64,000 bases of DNA, taken from contig JALCLH010000010.1 in NCBI GenBank assembly GCA_022647765.1, positions 96,117 to 160,116 on the forward strand. Reading direction: 5' to 3'. Made by a program: the position numbers and the translations under genes. This DNA comes from Acidipropionibacterium sp. Lineage in GTDB: Bacteria > Actinomycetota > Actinomycetes > Propionibacteriales > Propionibacteriaceae. The notes under the pieces are model-generated. The model saw only the letters and a list, made by a program, of their open reading frames with translations, was not told where the DNA came from and ran no database searches. Shown here piece after piece: positions 54,779-64,000 of the stretch (its first letter is position 1; each line of letters begins with the position of its first letter).

Positions 54779-55529
54779 ATGAACATGAACCCCTCGCTCA
54801 CCCCCGCCCATGCGGAACCTGCGGAACCCTCGGCTCCCGCATCCCCACCGGTCCTGGAGACGCGCCAACTGGTGCGCCGCTATGGACGCGGGAACAAGCA
54901 CCTTCACCGCCCTCGACGGCGTCGACATCAAGGTCTTCCGCGCCGAGTCGCTGGCGATCGTGGGCAAGAGCGGGTCGGGCAAATCCACCCTCATGCACCT
55001 TCTGGCGCTGCTGGACCGCCCGACATCCGGCTCGGTGCTGCTGGACGGCGAGGACGCCTCGTCGCTGCGCGGCAAGAGGCTGAATCAGCTGCGCAACCGG
55101 GAGTTCGGGTTCGTCTTCCAGCAGTTCTTCCTGATGCCCCAGTCGACAGTCCTGGAGAATGTCGCCCTGCCGCTGGCCATCCGGGGAGTCGGGGCCGCCG
55201 AGCGCAGACGCCGCTCCGAGGAGGCGCTGGAACGAGTCGAGCTCACCCAGTTCGCGAAGCATCGCGCCGTGGACCTCTCCGGCGGCCAGAAGCAGCGCAC
55301 CGTCATCGCCCGGGCGCTGGTTGCCGAGCCGGCGGTGGTCTTCGCAGACGAGCCCACCGGAAATCTCGACTCCGCCACCGGCACCCTGGTCGAGGAGATG
55401 CTCTTCTCGCTGAACCGGGACGGCATCACGCTGGTGCTGGTCACCCACGACCCCGACCTGGCCGCCAAGTGCCAGCGCCGGGTGCACGTCCGCGACGGCC
55501 TCATCGTCGACGAGGAGGCCGCGGCATGA
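54779..55529 (+). CDS. MacB-type ABC transporter ATPase, one frameshift
   Basis: This is an ATPase of about 250 residues of the LolD/MacB group. The start MNMNPSLTPA and the first strand (LETRQLVRRYGRGNK) are in one frame. From about 54899 the protein continues one base away as TFTALDGVDIKVF. Walker A is GKSGSGKS, the Q-loop is FGFVFQQFFLM, the signature is LSGGQKQR, and Walker B is VVFADEPTGNLD. The stop overlaps the permease start (ATGA). The following kinase and regulator probably control it. Confidence 0.83.
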
Positions 55530-56830
55530 GGTGGGGCGACGTCATTCTCCAGGCTATCCGCAACACTCTGCGCAGCCGGTTGCGCACCGGCCTGACGGCG
55601 GCGGCGATCTTCATCGGGGCGTTCACGCTGACGATCACCTCGGCTCTCGGCGCCGGGATCTCCGAGTACATCTCGGTCCAGGTCTCCTCCCTCGGCTCCT
55701 CCGACGCGCTGTCGGTCACCAAGGCGGACACCTCGAGTTCGGCGGTGGGGTCCGGCCCCCAGAAGTACGACTCGAACAGCGCCGCCTCATCGTCGGCGGG
55801 CGGCCAGGGAATGGGCGGGCGGCCCGGGGAATCGGCGCAGGCCCTCACGACCGGCGATATCAACACCCTGAAGACGGTCAAAGGAGTGACGACCGTGACC
55901 CCGTCCGTCCAGCTGTCCCCGGACTACATCCAGTACGGCTCGCACGACCGCTATCAGCTCTCGCTGCGCGAGGACGCCTTCCTCGGAAAGCTCGATCTGG
56001 CCGCCGGCGGTCAACTCAACGACAGCGGCACAGAATCGCAGATCATTCTGCCCACCACCTATGTGACCCCTCTCGGCTTCACCTCGAACGACGCCGCGAT
56101 CGGACAGAAGGTGACCATCGCCGCCACCGACTACCTGGGCAAGCAGTCCACTCTCACCGCGACCGTCGTCGGCGTCCAGAACCTCTCCCTGATCTCCAGC
56201 TCGCCCACCGCAAACTCGGCCCTGCGCGACGCCGTGGTCGGCATTCAGAACAGGGGAAAGCCGTCGACTGTGGCGACGCATTACTCGAGCGCGGTCGTGG
56301 GATATGACGCCGCGGCCATAAGCGTCTCAAGTCTGAAACAGCAGCTGACCGACAAGGGATTCACCGGACAGACGATCTCCGACCGGCTCGGCAGCCTCCA
56401 GACCGTGATCAACGGCATCGTCGGCGTCCTGGACGCCTTCGCCATCATCACCCTGGCGGCGTCGGCATTCGGGATCGTCAACACGCTCCTGATGAGTGTG
56501 CAGGAGCGCACCCGCGAGATCGGCCTGATGAAAGCCATGGGAATGGGGTCGGCACGGGTCTTCGGGCTGTTCAGCATCGAGGCGGTGTTCATCGGCCTGA
56601 TCGGCAGCGGAATCGGTGCCCTGGCAGCCGCCCTGATCGGCGGCCCGCTCAGCGCGAAACTGGCCTCCGGGCCGCTCTCCTCGCTGCCCGGCCTGCAATT
56701 GTTGATATTCAAACCCCTGAACATCACGGTCATTATTCTCGTCGTCATGGCCGTCGCCTTCCTGGCCGGTTCGCTCCCGGCCCGCCGCGCGGCCCGTCTC
56801 GATCCGATCATCGCCCTGCGCTATGAGTAG
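55526..56830 (+). CDS. MacB/FtsX-type ABC transporter permease
   Basis: This is a 434-residue membrane protein with one N-terminal helix (AAAIFIGAFTLTITSAL) and a large extracytoplasmic domain (residues 45-285, with a Ser/Gly-rich insert). Three C-terminal helices follow, with QERTREIGLMKAMGM, the FtsX-family coupling block, and the end ARLDPIIALRYE. Such mechanotransmission permeases export peptides or lipoproteins or act in drug sensing rather than import. Confidence 0.87.
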   Translation: MRWGDVILQAIRNTLRSRLRTGLTAAAIFIGAFTLTITSALGAGISEYISVQVSSLGSSDALSVTKADTSSSAVGSGPQKYDSNSAASSSAGGQGMGGRPGESAQALTTGDINTLKTVKGVTTVTPSVQLSPDYIQYGSHDRYQLSLREDAFLGKLDLAAGGQLNDSGTESQIILPTTYVTPLGFTSNDAAIGQKVTIAATDYLGKQSTLTATVVGVQNLSLISSSPTANSALRDAVVGIQNRGKPSTVATHYSSAVVGYDAAAISVSSLKQQLTDKGFTGQTISDRLGSLQTVINGIVGVLDAFAIITLAASAFGIVNTLLMSVQERTREIGLMKAMGMGSARVFGLFSIEAVFIGLIGSGIGALAAALIGGPLSAKLASGPLSSLPGLQLLIFKPLNITVIILVVMAVAFLAGSLPARRAARLDPIIALRYE

Positions 56831-56878
56831 CCTCCGGGGCGGGACGCCGGTGCGCGTCTGCCGGGTAGCCTCGGCATC

Positions 56879-58105
56879 GTGACTGGTCACCGGGTTCTCG
56901 GTCGGGGAATCCTCACCCGAGACCGTCTCATCGATCTCATCCTGGCTGTGATGACCGCGGCCCCCGGCGTCCTCGCCCTGGGCCATGCGAGCAGGTTCGC
57001 GGGCAGCTTCAGACCGCTGACGATTTCGGTGCTGATCGTCGAGGCCCTCGTCGTCCTGGTCGGCCGGCGCAAGTATCCCTGGGTGCTCTTCGGCGTCGGC
57101 CTCACCGGATTCGCGATCGCTGTGGCGCAGGACTCGGTGGTCCCGGCCTTCGTCGTCCCCATCGCGCTCTCCCTCTACGTGCTCGCGAGCCGCGGTGAGC
57201 GCAGGGTGAGCATTCCGCTCACCGCGGCCACCGCGCTGGCTCTGCCGTTGATCACCCTGGTGCTGGCTCCCGACTCGACGCGCGACTCGCGCCTCCTGCT
57301 GCTTCCCGCGGTGATGGCCGCTGCGGCCGCCATGGGCGACGCGCAGCGCTCGCGCCGGGCTTATCTGGAGGAGCTCACCGACAGGGCGGTGCGCGCCGAG
57401 CGCGAGCGCGAGACGGAGGCCCAGCGCCGGCTGGTCGAGGAGCGGCTGCGCATCGCACGCGATCTGCACGACGTCGTCGCCCACCAGATCACGGTCATCA
57501 ACCTCTACTCCGGTGTGGCCTCGGCCACTCTCCGCAAAGATCCCGATGAGGCGGAGCGGGCCCTGAGCACCGTGCGCCAGGCGGGCCGGACCGTCCTGGG
57601 GGAGATCGGCGACCTGATGACCATGCTGCGCAGCAACGGAGTCAAGGACAGCAATGGAGTCCAAGGCGGCAACGGAGTCAAGGCCAGCACAGCGGCCGAG
57701 GACCCGCCGATCTCCCCTCAGAATCTCGGGGACATCGCCACTGTCCTGGACGAGTTCGGCGCCGAAGGGCCGCGCCGTCTGGACGCCGACATCGGCGAGG
57801 TGCCCGAGGCCGTCGGCGTGGTCGCCTACCGGGTGATCCAGGAGGGCCTGGTGAACGCGCAGAAGCACGGCGACGGCACACCGGCCCGGGTGTCGGTGGC
57901 ACGGGTCCCCGGCGACCGGCTGAGCATCCGGATCGAGAACGCCATCGGTGAGCCCGGAGCGGGCAACGGGTACGGGCTGGTGGGGGTCCGCGAACGGGTC
58001 GAGAGTATCCGCGGGGCCGTCAGTTCCGGGCCCACAGACCTCGGCACCTTCCTGTTGAGCGCCCTCCTGCCGCTCTCCCCGGCCACAGGCGCGGGGGCCG
58101 CATGA
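56879..58105 (+). CDS. NarL-type sensor histidine kinase
   Basis: This is a membrane kinase of 408 residues from GTG 56879. Four to six helices (residues 15-150) are followed by a charged coiled coil. The phospho-His box is RDLHDVVAHQITV, the N box is QEGLVNAQKHG, and the G boxes include GYGLVGVRERV. A linker of three NGV(K/Q)-containing repeats at about residues 255-272 (DNA 57631-57690) is unusual. The stop overlaps the regulator start (ATGA). It forms a unit with the MacB-like pair. Confidence 0.86.
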   Translation: MTGHRVLGRGILTRDRLIDLILAVMTAAPGVLALGHASRFAGSFRPLTISVLIVEALVVLVGRRKYPWVLFGVGLTGFAIAVAQDSVVPAFVVPIALSLYVLASRGERRVSIPLTAATALALPLITLVLAPDSTRDSRLLLLPAVMAAAAAMGDAQRSRRAYLEELTDRAVRAERERETEAQRRLVEERLRIARDLHDVVAHQITVINLYSGVASATLRKDPDEAERALSTVRQAGRTVLGEIGDLMTMLRSNGVKDSNGVQGGNGVKASTAAEDPPISPQNLGDIATVLDEFGAEGPRRLDADIGEVPEAVGVVAYRVIQEGLVNAQKHGDGTPARVSVARVPGDRLSIRIENAIGEPGAGNGYGLVGVRERVESIRGAVSSGPTDLGTFLLSALLPLSPATGAGAA

Positions 58106-58769
58106 GCATCACCGTCGTGATCGTCGACGACCAGCCGCTGGTCCGCACAGCCCTGCGCAACATCCTCAACACCGCCGGGACCATCGAGGTGGTCGCCGAG
58201 GCCGCCGATGGGATGCAGGCCGTCGAGGCGGCCCGCGCGCAGACCCCCGACGTCGTCCTCATGGACATCCGGATGCCGAATCTCGACGGAATCAGGCGAC
58301 CAGGGTGATCAGCCAGGATCCCGCGCTCGCCAGGGTCCGCGTTCTCATTCTCACGACCTTCGAGGAGGACGCCTATGTGGTGAGCGCCCTGCGGGCCGGG
58401 GCCAGCGGCTTCATCGGCAAGGGAAGCGAACCCGAGGAGATCGTGTCGGCCGTCGGAGCCATCGCCCGGGGCGAGCAACTCCTCTCCCCGTCCGCCACCC
58501 GCAGCCTCATCCGGCGCGTGGTGGGCGACGACGCGCCCGCCGACGATCGCTATACCGAGGCGCTCTCCCAGCTCACCGCCCGTGAGCGCGAGATCCTTCA
58601 CCTGGTCGCGCGGGGCCTGTCCAATCAGCAGATCGCTGAGCGCTTCGTCCTCTCCCCGCTGACCGTCAAGACCCATGTCCACCGCATCATGGCCAAGCTC
58701 GGAGCCCATGACCGGGCCCAGCTCGTCGTCATCGCCTATGAGGGGCGGCTGCCTCGCGGCGACCGATGA
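58102..58769 (+). CDS. NarL/LuxR-type response regulator, one frameshift
   Basis: This is a regulator of about 222 residues when joined. The receiver domain has Asp55 in VLMDIRMP. The frame ends at TGA 58308 because one base is missing near 58296 (ATCAGGCGACC). The next frame reads VISQDPALARVRVLILTTFEE, then a linker and the LuxR domain (LTAREREILHLVARGLSNQQIA, LTVKTHVHRIMAKLGA). Kinase and both halves of the regulator are otherwise well kept, which favours a sequencing indel. Confidence 0.84.
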
Positions 58770-58806
58770 CGCCGGGGCCGCACCAGACGCAGGCAGCAGG
58801 CAGGCC

Positions 58807-59980
58807 TCAACTCCGGCCGAAGCAGGGGTACATGGGCAGCGAACCCGGCCACTCCCAGGCTCCAACAGCCGTCTCGGCGGCCTGATTGCACAGCCGAGAC
58901 AGGGTCGGCGTCACCGCTGCGGTGTGGTCGGCGGCGGCGCGCCACAGTGTCACCAGTCGCGATCGGCCCCCGGAGAACCGTCCGACGTCCTCGCGCCGGA
59001 TCAGCGGCTCCAGGGTGAGCTCGGTCATCTGGAGGGCCACGCTCATCGCCGCCAGCCCGGTCATCCGATCCAGATCGGGATCGTCGAGCAGATCCGCCAG
59101 ACCCTCGTGGGCGCTGCCGAATCCCGAGATCACCGCCTCCTGGAACTCGCCCGGGGTCGCCGCGAGCAGACCGCTGGCGGGCCAGGGCACCATCAGGCCC
59201 AGCAGATCCACCGCGATGTGGTGGTAGGACGCCGCCTCGTAGTCGATCGCGATGATCGCCTGCGCCGAGTCATCGCCGCCGGCGGCCGCGCCGCCGCCGA
59301 CGATGCTGTTCCGGACAGGATCAGACGCCACCAGCAGGTTGTCCGGGGCCGGATCGGCCTGGCTGCACACCCGGGATCCGTCACGGCCGGCCAGCTCACC
59401 GAGCAGGGCGACCTCCGCCGTCGCCTGCTCGGCCACCCCATCGGAGACGCCGAGCCGCGCGCACAGCGTCGCCAGGCCGCGCGCGGGCAGCCGGGGCGAG
59501 GCCGGACCGCCGGCGCTCCGCGAGCCGGGATCGGCCTGGCGCACCAGCTCGCAGAACCGCGGCACGGCGTCCCGCGAGGCGGTGAGCAGCCGCGCCGAGT
59601 CCCGCCCCCACATCGAGGCGGCCTCCAGCGCGGCGTCGCCATCGGAACCGGCCAGCAGATCGGCCAGGGACGGCCCGGAGCCCAGATCGGCCATCACCAC
59701 CACGCCCAGGTCCAGATCCGCGGCGAGCAGCCCCGGGCGTCCCCGGAATGGCCGCCAGACCGGCCCACTCCCTGACCACCCCGAAACCGCCCGAGTTGTG
59801 CGACATCGCGCGCGACCGGAAGCACTTGGCCACCACGGTGCGAGCCCCACCGGTGGCGGTGGTCGGCCCGTCCACCCAGCAGCGGGCGACCGTCGTCCTG
59901 ATCCCCTCGCGCAGCACATCCCTGACCGACAGTTCGGTGCCCAGGGCGAACGCGGCGTCGTCGACCCAACCAAGACCCAT
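58807..59980 (-). CDS. APH/choline-kinase-fold phosphotransferase, one frameshift
   Basis: The protein is about 390 residues when joined. It begins MGLGWVDDAAFALGTELSVR at ATG 59980 with RTVVAKCFR as the probable ATP-binding Lys strand. After EWAGLAAI (near 59735) the frame slips and continues GLLAADLDLGVVVMADLG. The catalytic loop reads Q-A-D-PAPDN (Asp and Asn kept, His replaced by Gln), and the metal-binding loop is IIAIDYEAASYHHIAVDLLG. The substrate is unknown. It is divergent from phoH. Confidence 0.75.
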
Positions 59981-60131
59981 GGTGACATTCCATCACGGCT
60001 AGAATCGGCGGGGTACATCCACACCCTCACGGGAGAAGACCCTGACTACCTCGATCCACCAGCACACCGCCCCCCATCCCGACCAGTCCGGCCCGAGTCT
60101 GTCGGCCAGTCGCGGGACCCGCACCTTCACG

Positions 60132-61136
60132 GTGCCCGCCTCGGTGCCGATGGTCTCCCTGGTCGGACCGGGTGACGAATACCTTCGCCGCCTCGAGGAG
60201 GCTCTCGACGCCGAGATCCTGGTGCGCGGCAACCAGATCAGCCTCTCGGGCACCGCGGCCCAGATCAGCGACGCCTCCGAGGTGCTCACCGAGCTGGTCA
60301 CCATCATCCGCACCGGCCACGGCCTGTCGCCCGACGACGTCGACCGGGTGGTCACGATGAGCCGTGCGGGCCAGGAGCCCGCCGAGATCATGACCGCGGA
60401 CATCCTCACCAACCGTGGCCGCACCGTCCGTCCCAAGACCGTCAACCAGAAGCGCTATGTCGACGCCATCGACGCCCACACCATCGTCTTCGGGATCGGC
60501 CCGGCCGGCACCGGCAAGACCTATCTGGCGATGGCCAAGGCCGTCCAGGCCCTCCAGAACAAGGTGGTGAGCCGGATCATCCTCACCCGGCCCGCGGTGG
60601 AGGCCGGCGAGCGGATCGGATTCCTGCCGGGAACCCTCTCGGAGAAGATCGATCCCTACCTGCGCCCGCTCTACGACGCCCTGCGCGACATGGTCGATCC
60701 CGACTCGGTCCCGCGCCTGCTGGCCGCCGGCACCGTCGAGGTCGCCCCGCTGGCCTATATGCGCGGGCGCACCCTCAACGACGCCTTCATCATCCTCGAC
60801 GAGGCCCAGAACACCTCGCCGGAGCAGATGAAGATGTTCCTCACCCGGCTGGGCTTCGGCTCCAAGGTCGTGGTGACCGGCGACGTCACCCAGGTGGACC
60901 TGCCCGGCGGGGTGACCAGCGGGCTGAGACTGGTCCAGGGCATCCTCGACGGCATCGACGACATCGCCTTCTGCAACCTCACCAGCCACGACGTCGTCCG
61001 GCACCGGCTGGTAGGGAGGATCGTGGCGGCCTACGACCAGTACGACGCCGTCCAGGAGCGCAGGGCCGAGAAGGAGGACGCCGCCAGGCGTCGGGGTCGG
61101 GGAGACACGCGGCGGCAGGCGGGGAGACGGCGATGA
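60132..61136 (+). CDS. phoH: PhoH-family ATPase
   Basis: This is an ATPase of 334 residues from GTG 60132. The N-terminal KH-like part (VRGNQISLSGTAAQI) precedes the P-loop GPAGTGKT and Walker B FIILDEAQN, followed by TGDVTQVDLP. PhoH/YbeZ proteins act with YbeY in rRNA processing. The frame is open upstream to a TAG at 60000 without ATG, GTG or TTG, but a CTG at 60042 lies behind GGGAGA and codes a plausible N-terminal extension, so the start is not certain. The stop overlaps ybeY. Confidence 0.9.
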   Translation: MPASVPMVSLVGPGDEYLRRLEEALDAEILVRGNQISLSGTAAQISDASEVLTELVTIIRTGHGLSPDDVDRVVTMSRAGQEPAEIMTADILTNRGRTVRPKTVNQKRYVDAIDAHTIVFGIGPAGTGKTYLAMAKAVQALQNKVVSRIILTRPAVEAGERIGFLPGTLSEKIDPYLRPLYDALRDMVDPDSVPRLLAAGTVEVAPLAYMRGRTLNDAFIILDEAQNTSPEQMKMFLTRLGFGSKVVVTGDVTQVDLPGGVTSGLRLVQGILDGIDDIAFCNLTSHDVVRHRLVGRIVAAYDQYDAVQERRAEKEDAARRRGRGDTRRQAGRRR

Positions 61137-61600
61137 TCGACATCAACAACGAGTCCGGGCAGGACGCCGACGAGAAGGGCCTGGTGGCCCTGGCCGCCTT
61201 CGCGATGGAGAGGCTGCGGATCCACCCCGAGGCCGAGCTGTCGATCCTGCTGGTCGACGAGGCCACCATGGAGACCTATCACGAGAAGTTCATGGGGCTG
61301 TCCGGTCCGACCGACGTGCTGAGCTTCCCGATGGACGAGCTGCGCGCCCCGGCCGACGGCGAGGCCCCGCCGAACGGCGTCCTCGGCGACATCGTGCTGT
61401 GCCCGGAGGTGACCGCCCGGCAGGCCGCCGAGAACGGCCGCACCCCCGACGGCGAGGCGGAGTACCTGCTGATCCACGGTCTGCTGCACCTGCTGGGGCA
61501 CGATCATGCCGAGCCCGAGGAGAAGCGGGTGATGTTCGGGCTCAATGACGAGATCATCGGCGCTTGGGAGATGGCCCGCAATCCGAACAGGGCCCGATGA
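61133..61600 (+). CDS. ybeY: Endoribonuclease YbeY
   Basis: This is a zinc-dependent RNase of 155 residues involved in 16S rRNA maturation and ribosome quality control. The zinc motif H-x3-H-x5-H is seen in HGLLHLLGHDH, and the typical block is GPTDVLSFPMDE. It overlaps phoH and the CNNM gene by four bases at each end, the conserved arrangement phoH-ybeY-CNNM-era. Confidence 0.94.
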   Translation: MIDINNESGQDADEKGLVALAAFAMERLRIHPEAELSILLVDEATMETYHEKFMGLSGPTDVLSFPMDELRAPADGEAPPNGVLGDIVLCPEVTARQAAENGRTPDGEAEYLLIHGLLHLLGHDHAEPEEKRVMFGLNDEIIGAWEMARNPNRAR

Positions 61601-62907
61601 CCCGGACCCAGTGGCTGGAACTGGCGCTGGCCCTGGCGCTGGCGATCGTCGCCTCCCTGGTGGCGGCCTGCGAGGCCGCGCTGCAGCACCTGTCGCGTAG
61701 TCGCGCCGAGGAGCTGGCCGCCGACGGCGGGCGCAGCTCGTCCCGGGTGCTGGCGATGACCCAGGAGCCGGCGCGCTTCGTCAACTCCGCGATGGTGGTG
61801 CGGATCGGCTGCGAGGTCACCACCATCGTGCTGGTCTGCTACGCCCTGTTCCCGCAGTTCGGGGCGGCCTGGCAGCGGATCGTGGTGGTCTCGGCGATCA
61901 TGCTGGTGCTGAGCTACATCATGTGGGGGGTCGCCCCGCGCACCCTCGGCAAGCAGCACGACGCCGCCGTGTGCCGGCTGTTCGGGCGGATCTGGATGGT
62001 GACCGCGACCCTGCTGCGACCGGTGGTGGCGGTGCTCATCGCGGTCGGCAATGCGCTGACGCCGGGGCGCGGCTTCGCCGACGGCCCGTTCACCACCGAG
62101 GCCGAGCTGCGCGACATGGTCGACTACGCCGAGGCCTCCGATCTCATCGAGGCCGACGAGCGCGAGATGATCCACTCGGTCTTCGAGCTCGGTGACACCT
62201 ACCTGCGCGAGGTGATGGTCCCGCGCACCGACGTCGTCTACATCGAGCAGGACAAGACGCTGCGCCAGGCGGTGTCGCTGGCGCTGCGCTCCGGGTTCTC
62301 CCGGCTGCCGGTGGTCGGCAAGGGGCTGGACGACATCATCGGCATCGTCTATCTCAAGGATCTGGCCCGCCGGATTCAGGACAACCCGGACGGTCAGCGC
62401 CGCGAGCTGGTGTCCCAGGTGATGCGGGAGGCGGTCTACGTTCCCGACTCGAAGCCGGTCGACGACGTGCTGCGCGAGATGCAGCGCGACCGCAACCACG
62501 TCGTCATCGTGGTCGACGAGTTCGGCGGGACCGCCGGGCTGGCCACCATCGAGGACATCGTGGAGGAGATCGTCGGTGAGATCGTCGACGAGTACGATCC
62601 GGAGCCGGCCGAGACTGAGGAGATCGATCCCGGCGTCTTCCGGGTCTCCTCGCGGATGTCGGTCGACGACCTGGCGGAGCTGTTCGGCATCAAGGCCGAG
62701 GATGAGGACGTCGACACCGTCGGCGGGCTGATGGCCAAGGAGCTCTCGGTGGTGCCGGTGCCCGGCTCCCAGGTGGTCTGGGAGGGCATCGAGATCACCG
62801 CCGAGAAGGCCACCGGGCGGCGTCATCAGGTCGACACCTATGTGGCTCACCGAGTGGCCGAAGAACCTGCAGACGAGAAGGATGAGGACGAGGATGACGA
62901 CGACTGA
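61597..62907 (+). CDS. CNNM/CorC-family membrane protein with CBS domains
   Basis: This is a 436-residue protein. The DUF21 membrane domain has four helices in the first 170 residues. Two CBS domains follow (VMVPRTDVVYIE, then REAVYVPDSKPVDDVL), and the C-terminal transporter-associated domain comes last (DPGVFRVSSRMSVDDLAELF). Members of this family move or sense magnesium or cobalt. The acidic tail of about 12 residues overlaps the start of era. Confidence 0.9.
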   Translation: MTRTQWLELALALALAIVASLVAACEAALQHLSRSRAEELAADGGRSSSRVLAMTQEPARFVNSAMVVRIGCEVTTIVLVCYALFPQFGAAWQRIVVVSAIMLVLSYIMWGVAPRTLGKQHDAAVCRLFGRIWMVTATLLRPVVAVLIAVGNALTPGRGFADGPFTTEAELRDMVDYAEASDLIEADEREMIHSVFELGDTYLREVMVPRTDVVYIEQDKTLRQAVSLALRSGFSRLPVVGKGLDDIIGIVYLKDLARRIQDNPDGQRRELVSQVMREAVYVPDSKPVDDVLREMQRDRNHVVIVVDEFGGTAGLATIEDIVEEIVGEIVDEYDPEPAETEEIDPGVFRVSSRMSVDDLAELFGIKAEDEDVDTVGGLMAKELSVVPVPGSQVVWEGIEITAEKATGRRHQVDTYVAHRVAEEPADEKDEDEDDDD

Positions 62908-64000
62908 CACCCCCGGGGACGAGGGCGCGGAGCTGGTCGACGAGGACCTGACTGGCGCGGATCTGACTGCGAGGATCTGGCCGATGAGCAGCAGACGCCG
63001 TCATTGGCCGATCTGATGGACGGCGACGAGGACGAGGTCTCCGACACCGACTACGTCGCCTCCCGGGTGGCCGAGGCCACCCGTCCCGGCTTCCACTCGG
63101 GATTCGTCTGCTTCGTCGGGCGGCCCAACGCCGGCAAGTCCACCCTCACCAACGCCCTGGTCGGCGCGCGGATCGCGATCGCCACCGACAAGCCGCAGAC
63201 CACCCGTCACGTCATCCGCGGCGTCGTCACCACCGAGGACGCCCAGCTGGTTGTCATCGACACCCCCGGGCTGCACAAGCCACGGACTCTGCTGGGGGAG
63301 CGGCTCAACGATCTGGTGCGCGACACCTGGTCCCAGGTCGATGTGGTCGGCGTCTGCCTGCCCTGCGATCAGCGGATCGGGCCCGGCGACACCTATCTGG
63401 TGAAGCAGATCTCAGAGCTGGCGCACCGGCCCACCCTGGTGGCGGTTGCCACCAAGTCCGACCTGGTCGGGGACTCCCGGCTGGCCGCCCACCTGTCCTC
63501 CATCGCCTCCCTGGAGTCCGAGCTCGGGGTGCGGTTCGAGCACATCGTGCCCTGTTCGGCGGTGGCCGGACAGCAGGTGGAGGAGTTGCGCGAGACCCTG
63601 GTCTCGCTGCTTCCCGAGGGGCCGGCGTACTACCCGGAGGGGGAGATCACCGAGGAGCCGACCGAGACCCTGGTGGCCGAGCTCATCCGCGAGGCCGCCC
63701 TGGACGGGGTGCGCGAGGAGCTGCCGCACTCCATCGCGGTGGAGATCGTCGAGATGGGCCAGCGCCCGGACCGGCCCGCAGACCGGCCGCTGCTGGACGT
63801 CGTCGCCTCCCTCATCGTGGAGCGCGACTCCCAGAAGGGCATCATGATCGGCCACAAGGGCGCCCACATCAAGGATGTCGGCTCCCGTGCCCGCGCTCAG
63901 ATCTCGGCCCTGCTGGGGACGCCGGTGCATCTGGACCTCCAGGTGAAGGTGCTCAAGGACTGGCAGTCCGACCCGAAGTACCTCAACAGGCTGGGATTCT
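62894..64000 (+). CDS. era: GTPase Era, one early frameshift, C-terminus beyond window
   Basis: Era is a ribosome-assembly GTPase that binds the 3' end of 16S rRNA. G1 is GRPNAGKST, G2 is QTTRH, G3 is DTPG, and G4 is ATKSD (T-K-S-D instead of N-K-x-D). The KH domain with GHKGAHIKDVGSRAR follows, and the gene runs off the window at LNRLGF near its normal end. The ATG at 62894 opens an acidic extension (MTTTDTPGDEGAEL) that leaves frame near 62965 and resumes as EDLADEQQTPSLADLMDGD. Without it, translation could begin at ATG 63016. Actinobacterial Era proteins often have such an acidic N-terminal region. Confidence 0.88.

Noticed and set aside
57631..57690. Possible CRISPR or regulatory repeat in the kinase gene
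   Set aside because: Three in-frame 18-21 base units without spacers of constant length; they code for an NGV-rich linker and nothing else.

Overview
The window is a GC-rich stretch with the gene repertoire of an actinobacterium. It has a fabG-inhA pair, a CIRCE-controlled hrcA-dnaJ-rsmE cluster, hemW next to a DUF3097 gene, phoH-ybeY-CNNM-era, a 13E12-type HNH gene, DUF3099, a SURF1-like gene, many GTG starts, many 4-bp ATGA/GTGA overlaps and several apparently leaderless promoters. The gene set and style suggest a Propionibacteriaceae member (Acidipropionibacterium-like). That placement is inference, because no rRNA or marker comparison is possible here.

Layout. (1) 0-6.7 kb, minus strand: a translationally coupled operon made of a GH127 beta-L-arabinofuranosidase-like gene and a complete Dpp/Opp-type ABC importer (binding protein, two permeases, two ATPases, the last one cut by the window edge). 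(2) 6.7-9.3 kb, minus: SURF1, a short-chain dehydrogenase and a badly broken rlmA-like methyltransferase. (3) 9.3-14.5 kb, plus: 13E12 HNH protein, DUF3099 (minus), fabG, inhA and a kinase-fold protein lacking the catalytic Asp. (4) 14.5-17.7 kb, minus: a CUT1 sugar importer without its ATPase. (5) 17.7-25.1 kb: housekeeping genes hemW, DUF3097, inositol-phosphatase family, an MBL hydrolase, hrcA, dnaJ and rsmE. (6) 25.1-60.0 kb: about 35 kb of accessory genes lying between rsmE and phoH, which are near neighbours in Mycobacterium tuberculosis. This holds a mannitol PTS with a zinc dehydrogenase, a RecQ fused to a phosphoribosyltransferase-like domain, a beta-helix protein with an MFS pump and TetR, tgt and yhhQ (queuosine salvage), two two-component/ABC modules, pip with an inserted nuclease-like cassette, ArsR/MFS, a GntR-controlled carbohydrate locus (GH9, DeoC-like aldolase, HAD phosphatase, dehydrogenase, class II aldolase), an orphan antitoxin and an IS1380-like remnant. 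(7) 60-64 kb, plus: phoH, ybeY, CNNM and era, with era running off the end.

The most interesting observations are these. A 650-bp low-GC cassette carrying a PD-(D/E)xK nuclease-like gene is inserted at the 3' end of pip and flanked by 111-bp direct repeats of that 3' end. A predicted HutC-type operator recurs at three promoters of the GH9/aldolase locus. The GH127 gene is coupled to a peptide-type importer, which suggests uptake of arabinosylated peptides. A palindromic repeat family occurs in at least two copies.

A caution applies throughout. At least 13 conserved genes carry one or more single-base frameshifts (GH127, rlmA, surf1, a binding protein, malF-like, mtlA, the beta-helix gene, an MFS gene, tetR, an ABC ATPase, a response regulator, a kinase and the start of era). 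Several lie in short homopolymers. Because essential or well-kept genes are hit, sequencing or assembly indels are the simplest explanation, and these genes should not be called pseudogenes without read-level evidence. I saw no rRNA, tRNA or CRISPR array.
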